This document shows, piece after piece, positions 1-5,316 of a DNA stretch of 7,326 nucleotides. Origin of the DNA: Bacillota bacterium (GTDB lineage Bacteria > Bacillota_I > Bacilli_A > RFN20 > CAG-826). The notes below the pieces were generated by a model. The model saw only the letters and a program-made list of their open reading frames with translations. It had not been told where the DNA came from and ran no database searches. Each line of letters opens with the position of its first letter. The first letter of the stretch is position 1. Where the stretch lies: positions 1 to 7,326 of the forward strand of contig JAEZSD010000074.1 of assembly GCA_023422095.1 (NCBI GenBank), in the 5' to 3' direction. Both the position numbers and the translations under genes were made by a program.

Positions 1-618
1 ATTGATCATATTGAAGAACCATATGTTAAAGCTTCAATCATGACTCCAAAAGAATATGTCGGAGCGATTATGGAGTTATGTCAAGAAAGACGTGGCATAT
101 ATGAGAATCTTGAATATTTCGATGAAACCAGAATGATTTTGATATACCAATTACCACTTGCTGAAATTATTTATAATTTCTTTGATAAACTCAAGAGTTA
201 TACGAAGGGATACGCTTCTTTTGACTATGAATACTCCTCATATCGAAAAAGCGATCTTGTCAAATTGGATGTCTTATTAAATGCGACGGTCGTTGATGCT
301 TTGAGTAGCATCATCTATCGTCCTGATGGATATAAACGAGGTCTTGGCGTTATTAGAAGAATCAAAGAAGTGATTCCTCGACAGCAATTTGAAATTCCTA
401 TTCAAGCTGCAATTGGTGGTAAAGTAGTGGCGCGCGTTGATGTTAAAGCAGTGCGAAAAGATGTCTTATCCAAGTGCTATGGAGGAGATATTTCTCGTAA
501 AAAGAAACTTCTTGAAAAGCAAAAAGAAGGCAAAAAGAGGATGAAAAAGATTGGTTCTGTCGAAGTACCTCAAGAAGCCTTTATGTCAATCTTATCGATT
601 GACGATGATGATAATTAG
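1..618 (+). CDS. lepA: Elongation factor 4 (LepA), C-terminal part; 5' end outside window
   Basis: This is the last 205 codons of the ribosomal back-translocase/elongation factor EF4, a GTPase of about 600 residues that acts on the 70S ribosome. The reading frame is open from base 1, so the gene continues upstream; the GTPase domain and start are not visible. The visible part begins in the EF-G-like domain V (EEPYVKASIMTPKEYVG, then MELCQERRG) and runs through the LepA-specific C-terminal domain. The family blocks there are KLDVLLNATVVDALS, IPRQQFEIPIQAAIGGK, RKDVLSKCYGGDISRKKKLL, KQKEGKKRMK and VPQEAF. The usual ARE motif near the CTD reads ARV here, a mild departure. The protein ends in a short acidic DDDDN tail and stops with TAG. 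It lies 95 bases upstream of the Fic-like gene, which has its own promoter. I see no terminator hairpin after lepA, so some read-through is possible. The family assignment is very secure. Confidence 0.98.
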   Translation: MDHIEEPYVKASIMTPKEYVGAIMELCQERRGIYENLEYFDETRMILIYQLPLAEIIYNFFDKLKSYTKGYASFDYEYSSYRKSDLVKLDVLLNATVVDALSSIIYRPDGYKRGLGVIRRIKEVIPRQQFEIPIQAAIGGKVVARVDVKAVRKDVLSKCYGGDISRKKKLLEKQKEGKKRMKKIGSVEVPQEAFMSILSIDDDDN

Positions 619-660
619 TTTTTATTTAGTAGAATTTTAGTAGTTATTTTGGTTTTCTTC

Positions 661-690
661 TTGCCATATTTTTCGAAATGTTTATATAAT
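661..690 (+). promoter_or_regulatory. Sigma-A-type promoter for the Fic-like/hemW unit
   Basis: A -35 element TTGCCA (661-666) and a perfect -10 element TATAAT (685-690) are separated by 18 bases. The predicted transcript start is near 697, which leaves a leader of only about 17 nt. The Shine-Dalgarno sequence AAGAGG (700-705) would lie almost at the 5' end of the RNA. The promoter would serve the Fic-like gene, the small membrane protein and hemW, which have no other obvious promoter between them. Confidence 0.75.
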
Positions 691-713
691 AAAGCCAGAA
701 AGAGGTATCTTTT

Positions 714-2189
714 ATGGCAAGCAATGATTTAGCTATTCGTTTTACTGAAACTAAATATGCGACTCGTAGTGAAGTTGGCAAAGAATTAAAAATGTCTCTC
801 ATTGATAATATCTGGGCCAATATTCTTTCCTATCGAAGCGCTTATAATCAGTATTTAAATATCAAGAGCGTTGATCGCAATTCTTTACTGGTGTGCTTTT
901 GCCCAACAGTGGCCACATCCGTAAATGAACTAGAAGGGAAACTCCTTCGCATTTTACGTGAGTATATGCGCATGAGTCCAAGCAACGGAGATGCCAAACA
1001 ATTTGAAGATGCTTGGTTGATTAAATCATTAGAGTTTGTCGCTTCTAAATATGAGTTGGATGTCACGGAACCTTATTTACGTTCACTCGTTCAAGGAAAT
1101 GTAAAAGAAATTTCGAACACTCATCGAATCTTAAAACATTATTTAAACTCATTAACTTTTATAAAAAGTAAATTTTCAAGCCAAATTGATATCGATTTCC
1201 TCGCCGAATTATACGCCAAAATTATTGGGGAATCTGAACTGACCAGCTTTTATCGGATTAAAGATGATAAGAATCCCGAAAATCGCGTTTTAATTGATCC
1301 TGTTTATACTGCTGCTCCTGTTCATTTAATCGATTCAATGATGAACGATTTATTCTCTTTCATTCAGAATGGAAAAAGTAGTGGTCTAGTCAAAAGTATT
1401 GCTACATATTATTATGTAAATTACATTCGTCCTTTTCCTTCATATAACGATGAAATTGCTCTATTAATGATGAAAGCTGTCTTAGCTCATACTGGCCTTT
1501 CTGAATTGGGTGTTCTATTACCTTTCGAATCACTTCTTAACGAGAAACAAGATGTCATCGCCCGCCTCCTTGTTGAAGTGCAAAAAACCAATGACTTGAC
1601 ATACTTCATCAACTTTGCCCTTCCTTATATCAGTGACAAATGCGAAAAAGTTCTCGATTATATCGCCAATCGAAACAGCGAAGAGATGAAAAAAGACTAC
1701 TATCGCATCGAAGAAGTTCCCGCTGAGGCAGTAGAGCCGATTATAGAAGTTAAAAAAGAACAAATTATTGAAAAAGAACCTCTTCCAGGAGAACCAATAT
1801 TTGCTAAACCTGAGCTAAAACCAAGGGAACCTGTTGTTAAGCCGACTGAAAAGAGCGAGCCTAAACCAGTTGAAAAAGAAGAAGTGAGCGAAGTCTCAAC
1901 TGAAAAGATTGCTGTCAGTTACATTCCTCCAGTTTTAGACGAAAAGCAGGCTTGCCGTTTAGAAGAACATCTTCTAGAATTAGATCCTTCCCTAAAGAGA
2001 AATGAAGCAAAGTTTTATGCTCGTCATTGCACATTAGGGAAGAAATATACGATTGCCCAATGCAAGAAAGCGCTTGGCTGTGCATATGAAACAGCAAGAA
2101 CATCTATGGACCATTTAGTGGAATTAGGGTATTATCGTAAAGAAATGGTGAAAAACAAAAATGTTTACACACCAATTCCTCGTAACTAG
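714..2189 (+). CDS. Degenerate Fic-fold protein with Pro/Glu/Lys-rich linker and C-terminal winged helix
   Basis: This 491-residue protein has the layout of the Fic/DOC family with a C-terminal helix-turn-helix. Residues 1-155 are helical and resemble the N-terminal helices of Fic proteins. Residues about 160-310 match the Fic core: LAELY (163-167), FYRIK with Y180-R181 where Fic proteins have G-x-Y/F-R, then an alpha-helical run into the catalytic loop. That loop, canonically HPFxxGNGRxxR, reads R239-P-F-P-S-Y-N245-D-E-I-A-L. Pro, Phe and Asn are kept, but the catalytic His is Arg, both Gly are lost (Tyr, Asp) and both Arg are lost (Glu, Leu), so AMP transfer is not expected. Residues 335-402 form a linker rich in KP/EP/EK. 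Residues about 440-488 look like a winged helix (YTIAQCKKALGCAYETARTS, then a GYYRK wing). The start ATG has AAGAGG 8 bases upstream and a promoter just before it. The gap to the next gene is 12 bases. Cytoplasmic; no signal peptide or membrane segment. The Fic assignment rests on my motif alignment, not a search. The molecular role is unknown: a regulatory or scaffold pseudoenzyme that may bind DNA is the best guess. Confidence 0.72.
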   Translation: MASNDLAIRFTETKYATRSEVGKELKMSLIDNIWANILSYRSAYNQYLNIKSVDRNSLLVCFCPTVATSVNELEGKLLRILREYMRMSPSNGDAKQFEDAWLIKSLEFVASKYELDVTEPYLRSLVQGNVKEISNTHRILKHYLNSLTFIKSKFSSQIDIDFLAELYAKIIGESELTSFYRIKDDKNPENRVLIDPVYTAAPVHLIDSMMNDLFSFIQNGKSSGLVKSIATYYYVNYIRPFPSYNDEIALLMMKAVLAHTGLSELGVLLPFESLLNEKQDVIARLLVEVQKTNDLTYFINFALPYISDKCEKVLDYIANRNSEEMKKDYYRIEEVPAEAVEPIIEVKKEQIIEKEPLPGEPIFAKPELKPREPVVKPTEKSEPKPVEKEEVSEVSTEKIAVSYIPPVLDEKQACRLEEHLLELDPSLKRNEAKFYARHCTLGKKYTIAQCKKALGCAYETARTSMDHLVELGYYRKEMVKNKNVYTPIPRN

Positions 2190-2201
2190 AAAGGCTATTT
2201 T

Positions 2202-2423
2202 ATGGACAATTTATTAATATTTCTTATCATTGTCATCGCTGCGGCAATTATCGCTTTAATTGCGTTTATTATTCACCGTCTAATGCATCCAAAACTCAAA
2301 GAACAGAAAAAGGATGAAAAAGAAATCATCAAAGAAGAACTAGATAGAGTTCTTGTCCCAGTTGATGATGAAAAAACCGCTGAAGAAATCAGCAGCTACA
2401 AAGATAAGGAAGATGACAAATAA
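2202..2423 (+). CDS. Small single-pass membrane protein of unknown function
   Basis: This 73-residue protein is not recognised as any named family. Residues 4-24 form one strongly hydrophobic helix (LLIFLIIVIAAAIIALIAFII). It is followed by H-R-L-M-H-P-K-L-K and then a highly charged Lys/Glu/Asp tail of about 45 residues. By the positive-inside rule the short N-terminus would lie outside and the tail in the cytoplasm. There is no signal-peptide cleavage site, so it is likely a membrane anchor. A Shine-Dalgarno GAAAGG (2189-2194) overlaps the last base of the upstream stop codon and lies 7 bases from the ATG, which supports real translation. The gene starts 12 bases after the Fic-like gene and overlaps hemW by 11 bases, so it is probably co-transcribed and perhaps translationally coupled with both. 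The charged tail could contact a cytosolic partner encoded beside it, but nothing in the sequence names that partner. Confidence 0.75.
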   Translation: MDNLLIFLIIVIAAAIIALIAFIIHRLMHPKLKEQKKDEKEIIKEELDRVLVPVDDEKTAEEISSYKDKEDDK

Positions 2424-3516
2424 GCCCTCTTCCCTTTATATTCACATTCCTTTTTGTGAACACATTTGTCATTACTGCGACTTCCCCAAGTTGCAGTATT
2501 TTACTTCTTTAGCAGAAAAATATCTCGAGATGCTCCAAGAAGAACTAACATCTTCAAATATCAACCATTCTCTAAAGACAATATATATTGGAGGGGGCAC
2601 ACCAACCTCGTTAGAAGACCATCTCTTTGAGAAGCTTTTAAATATGCTTCAACCTTATTCAAAAGATGCGGAAGAATTCACAATTGAAGCTAACCCAGAA
2701 TCTCTAAGTATTAAAAAATTAACTATGTTAAAGAAATATGGAGTTAATCGTATTTCTTTGGGTGTGGAATCGACAGATGATAAAATTCTCGCTTTGCTCA
2801 ATAGGCATCACACTTTTAATGATGTTAAGACGGCAATTAGACATGCGCGTAACCTTGGCTTTAATAACATTAACGTCGATCTCATCTTAGGACTTCCCCA
2901 GGTTACTAAAAACATGTTGTTACAGGATATTAATAGCTTAATTGATTTAGAGGTCGAACATATCTCTTGCTACTCATTATCCATTCACCCACACACCAAA
3001 TTTTACCTTGATGGAATTAAAGAAGTCAGCGATGACTATTCTCGAGAATTATACGATTTAATCGCTAATCAATTGACTGAAGCGGGTTTTATTCATTACG
3101 AAGTAAGCAACTGGGCCAAACCAGGTCGTTTTAGCCTTCATAATCTCACTTATTGGAAAGATGATCAGTATTATGGAATTGGTCTCGGAGCGAGTGGCTT
3201 TGTCGATAAATATCGCTACCGCAACACGAACAGCATTAATCAATATAACAATGGACATTTCTTGGGTAGTAAGGAATTGGTTACTTATGAAGATGATAAA
3301 GTATATTACCTCATGCTCTCTTTGCGGACCATCTTGGGTTTATCCTTTGATGAATACCAGAAACGTTTTGGCGAAGATTTCCTCTCCATTCACCAGCCGA
3401 GTATTACATCATTCATCAATGAAGGTTTATTGAAGATAGAAGACAATCATTTAATCCCTACTTACGAAGGAATGATGATACTCGATCAAATCATCGTTCA
3501 GTTCATGAGCGAATAG
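2413..3516 (+). CDS. hemW: HemW-type radical SAM protein (heme chaperone, HemN-like)
   Basis: This is a 367-residue radical S-adenosylmethionine protein of the HemW branch, the cytosolic protein once annotated as an oxygen-independent coproporphyrinogen oxidase. In characterised members it binds heme and delivers it to membrane proteins. The [4Fe-4S] motif is C15-x3-C19-x2-C22, followed by D-F; HemN has a fourth Cys two residues after the third, HemW has Phe, as here. Further landmarks are GGGTPTS (60-66), EANPES (92-97), NRISLGVES (112-120), R131 and NVDLILGLP (154-162). The C-terminal third is a HemN-C-like domain (HNLTYWK ... YYGIGLGASGF). The family's usual GVQS reads GVES, with Glu119 at the Gln position. 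The frame is open further upstream (TTG 2353, ATG 2365/2368), but homologues begin just before the YIHIPFC block, so ATG 2413 is preferred. Its Shine-Dalgarno is weak and close (AAGGA 2406-2410), which suggests coupling to the overlapping small gene. Tandem terminators follow. Whether this organism makes heme cannot be seen here. Confidence 0.95.
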   Translation: MTNKPSSLYIHIPFCEHICHYCDFPKLQYFTSLAEKYLEMLQEELTSSNINHSLKTIYIGGGTPTSLEDHLFEKLLNMLQPYSKDAEEFTIEANPESLSIKKLTMLKKYGVNRISLGVESTDDKILALLNRHHTFNDVKTAIRHARNLGFNNINVDLILGLPQVTKNMLLQDINSLIDLEVEHISCYSLSIHPHTKFYLDGIKEVSDDYSRELYDLIANQLTEAGFIHYEVSNWAKPGRFSLHNLTYWKDDQYYGIGLGASGFVDKYRYRNTNSINQYNNGHFLGSKELVTYEDDKVYYLMLSLRTILGLSFDEYQKRFGEDFLSIHQPSITSFINEGLLKIEDNHLIPTYEGMMILDQIIVQFMSE

Positions 3517-3543
3517 ATTTTTTTACTTTTGAAACATTATTTT

Positions 3544-3566
3544 AATGGCAAAAAAGCCATTTTTTT
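3544..3566 (+). terminator. Intrinsic terminator 1 after hemW
   Basis: A 6-bp stem AATGGC (3544-3549) pairs with GCCATT (3556-3561) around a loop of six A residues, and a run of T follows (3560-3566). It lies 27 bases after the hemW stop and fits a rho-independent terminator for the upstream unit. Confidence 0.85.
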
Positions 3567-3569
3567 ATG

Positions 3570-3595
3570 AATTAGACTATGTCTGATTATTTTTT
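3570..3595 (+). terminator. Intrinsic terminator 2, in tandem
   Basis: AATTAGAC (3570-3577) pairs with GTCTGATT (3581-3588) as an 8-bp stem with one U-G wobble and a 3-base TAT loop. An A and six T residues (3590-3595) follow. It begins a few bases after the first terminator's T-run and ends 12 bases before the hrcA -35 element, so it isolates the heat-shock operon from hemW read-through. The stem is A+T-rich and weaker than a textbook terminator. Confidence 0.65.
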
Positions 3596-3607
3596 AGCAA
3601 TTACCTG

Positions 3608-3635
3608 TTGACACTGCCAATAAACATTTTATAAT
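3608..3635 (+). promoter_or_regulatory. Heat-shock operon promoter (consensus sigma-A)
   Basis: A perfect -35 TTGACA (3608-3613) and a perfect -10 TATAAT (3630-3635) are separated by 16 bases. The expected transcript start is near 3642, inside the left arm of the CIRCE operator, so bound HrcA would block initiation directly. Such a strong promoter held down by a repressor is the standard class I heat-shock design in Bacillus relatives. Confidence 0.93.
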
Positions 3636-3639
3636 TAGA

Positions 3640-3666
3640 CTAGCACTAAAAACGAAAGAGTGCTAA
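3640..3666 (+). promoter_or_regulatory. CIRCE operator (HrcA binding site)
   Basis: The inverted repeat CTAGCACTA - 9 bases - GAGTGCTAA matches the CIRCE consensus TTAGCACTC-N9-GAGTGCTAA. The right arm is perfect. The left arm differs at its first base (C for T) and its last base (A for C), which leaves seven of nine arm positions able to pair. It overlaps the predicted transcript start and ends directly against the hrcA Shine-Dalgarno, so in RNA it would form a stem-loop just before the ribosome site. It implies autoregulation of hrcA-grpE-dnaK-dnaJ by HrcA. Confidence 0.95.
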
Positions 3667-3673
3667 AAGGAGG
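3667..3673 (+). promoter_or_regulatory. Ribosome binding site deciding the hrcA start
   Basis: AAGGAGG lies 7 bases before ATG 3681 and identifies it as the start. An upstream in-frame GTG at 3660 would fall inside the CIRCE right arm and have no suitable site, and ATG 3676 is in another frame. Confidence 0.88.
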
Positions 3674-3680
3674 TTATGAT

Positions 3681-4730
3681 ATGGCATTATCAAGAAGTGA
3701 TACGATTCTTAAACATATCGTTGAATACTTTATTAAACACGCTGAACCAGTCGGTAGCCAAACTTTGATTGATGAATATCACCTTCCCTATTCTTCAGCA
3801 ACCATCCGCAATGAAATGGTTGCCTTGGAAAAAAGTGAATTGATAGAAAAAACCCACACCTCAAGTGGGCGAGCCCCAAGCGCGCAAGGATATCGCTACT
3901 ACTGCGAACACCTTCGCGACAAAAGTGTCGATGAAGACTTGAAATATTCTTTGCAAAACATATTAACTGCTAAGATCCAGTCTATTGAAGAAGTGCTCAA
4001 ATCAAGCTGTGAAATACTATCGCAAATGACTTCTCTTGTTTCTGTGGTTATGGGTCCGGATGAAAAAGAAGAGCGACTCGCTAACATTCAGCTTGTCCCT
4101 ATTGGTCCTAATACTATAACAGCGGTCTTTGTGACTGATAAAGGCTACGTGGAAAACAAAACCTTCCTCTTAGAAAAAGGCATTGATGCTAGTGAAATAG
4201 TCTCGTGCGTTACCTTATTAAATGATCGCTTGAAAGGTACACCCATATTTCAATTAGTTGAGAAAATAAAAGCTCTAAAACCAATTCTTAACGATTATAT
4301 TGTTAGTCACGACTTGGTTTATCAAGCCTTACTTGAAACATTTGTTCGCTTCGCAAGCGACCGTCTCTCCTTGTACGGAAGAGAAGAACTGTTCAATAAT
4401 CCTGAATTCAAAAACGACGCTGAAAAGCTTCAAAGAATGTTCCACCTTCTCAATGACAGTACGTTAATTAAAGAAGTTGAAGGAAATTTAAAAGGAGATA
4501 GCAATATCCCTGTCGTTAAAATAGGTGACGTGAGCGGAAATCCTGATGTATCAGCCATTACCGCTAAAATTAAGCTTGGAAGTGAAGGAGAAACTTCCAT
4601 TACCTTGCTCGGTCCCACTCGTATGGATTACGACAAAGCGCTCAGCGCTCTCGAATACTTGAGTGAAAAACTAAATGAATATTTCGCACAATTTGATGAT
4701 AAAGGAGGAAAAGATGGTGGAGATGCCTAA
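3681..4730 (+). CDS. hrcA: Heat-inducible transcription repressor HrcA
   Basis: This 349-residue protein, the usual length for HrcA, is the repressor that binds CIRCE and is kept active by the GroE chaperonin in Bacillus. The N-terminal winged helix is well conserved: IVEYFIKHAEPVGSQTL (13-29), the recognition-helix block SSATIRNEM (38-46), and the wing HTSSGRAPSAQGYRYY (59-74). The rest is the GAF-like dimerisation region typical of the family, with a DRLSLYGREELFNNPEF-type block and a C-terminal LLGPTRMDYDKALSALEYL segment that matches HrcA's GP-x-RM-Y motif. The gene is first in the heat-shock operon, directly after its own CIRCE site, so it is autoregulated. Its last 17 bases overlap grpE, which suggests translational coupling. 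No key residue appears to be missing. Confidence 0.97.
   Translation: MALSRSDTILKHIVEYFIKHAEPVGSQTLIDEYHLPYSSATIRNEMVALEKSELIEKTHTSSGRAPSAQGYRYYCEHLRDKSVDEDLKYSLQNILTAKIQSIEEVLKSSCEILSQMTSLVSVVMGPDEKEERLANIQLVPIGPNTITAVFVTDKGYVENKTFLLEKGIDASEIVSCVTLLNDRLKGTPIFQLVEKIKALKPILNDYIVSHDLVYQALLETFVRFASDRLSLYGREELFNNPEFKNDAEKLQRMFHLLNDSTLIKEVEGNLKGDSNIPVVKIGDVSGNPDVSAITAKIKLGSEGETSITLLGPTRMDYDKALSALEYLSEKLNEYFAQFDDKGGKDGGDA
4701..4708 (+). promoter_or_regulatory. Ribosome binding site for grpE inside hrcA
   Basis: AAAGGAGG lies within the 3' coding part of hrcA, 5 bases before ATG 4714. It favours that start over the upstream in-frame ATGs at 4675 and 4696 and over ATG 4723. Confidence 0.85.
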
Positions 4731-5301
4731 AGACAAAACAACTTGTACAGAAGAATGTACGGAAAAGGAACTTCATAATCGTAAGGATTATAAAAACGAG
4801 GTCAACAAATTAAAAGGCGATGTTGATCATTGGAAAAACGAATATTATCGCGCTTATGCCGATACTAAAAATTTAAGAGCTAGTCTAGAAAAGGATCAAT
4901 CAAGAGCGATTAAGTACCGCGCTGAAGGATTCATTGAATCACTGATTCCCATTCTCGATAGTTTCTATCTCGCTTTACAAAATGAGCCAACTGATCCGGC
5001 CATGAAAAATTACCTGACTGGATTCCAATATATATACCGAAATCTGGTGTCGGTATTACAAAACGAAGGAGTAGTTGAAATCACTCCCAATGTTGGTGAT
5101 AAGTTCGATGCTCTCACGATGAACGCCATGGATGTCACTGAATCTGAAGGCGAAGAGAATCGAGTCGCCCGTGTTTACGGCAAAGGATATAAACTGCATG
5201 ACTTAATTATTAGACATGCCATTGTATCAGTAACTGGTAAGCAGAAGGCTAAAGAAACAAAACCAGAAGAAAACCAAACCCAAGACAAATTCGATGCATA
5301 A
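4714..5301 (+). CDS. grpE: Nucleotide exchange factor GrpE (DnaK co-chaperone)
   Basis: This 195-residue homodimeric cofactor opens DnaK to release ADP and so drives the Hsp70 cycle in the cytoplasm. The charged N-terminus (about 1-30, with Cys11 and Cys15) leads into the long paired-helix stalk. The stalk carries the W-K-N-E-Y-Y-R-A-Y-A-D-T-K-N-L block typical of the family (W.xxY.R..AD..N), followed by ESLIPILDSFYLAL, the lLPvlDnleraL region. The C-terminal beta-domain is recognisable: GVVEITPNVGDKFDALTMNAM, then GYKLHDLIIRHAIVSV (family GY.l.drviRpA.V.V). The family's usual FDPxxHEA is FDALTMNA here, without the His. The C-terminal tail after VTGKQ is a Lys/Glu/Gln-rich extension. The start overlaps hrcA by 17 bases and the stop lies 15 bases before dnaK, so the gene is embedded in the operon and shares CIRCE control. 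Confidence 0.96.
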   Translation: MVEMPKDKTTCTEECTEKELHNRKDYKNEVNKLKGDVDHWKNEYYRAYADTKNLRASLEKDQSRAIKYRAEGFIESLIPILDSFYLALQNEPTDPAMKNYLTGFQYIYRNLVSVLQNEGVVEITPNVGDKFDALTMNAMDVTESEGEENRVARVYGKGYKLHDLIIRHAIVSVTGKQKAKETKPEENQTQDKFDA

Positions 5302-5316
5302 GGAGGAAATTAAATT

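Noticed and set aside
619..660. Possible terminator after lepA, and an 8-base direct repeat TTTAGTAG (625-632 and 636-643)
   Set aside because: The stretch is T-rich but I find no stem able to form a hairpin. The repeat is too short and low in complexity to call an operator.
2353..2412. Longer hemW starting at TTG 2353
   Set aside because: The extra 20 residues are Lys-rich and unlike HemW N-termini, which begin just before YIHIPFC. This stretch is the other-frame reading of the small membrane gene's tail.
3161..3433. Second + strand open frame of 90 codons inside hemW
   Set aside because: Out of frame with hemW, whose protein is conserved through this stretch. No ribosome binding site.
3660..3680. 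Longer hrcA starting at GTG 3660
   Set aside because: It would begin inside the CIRCE right arm, without a ribosome binding site. ATG 3681 has an ideal one.
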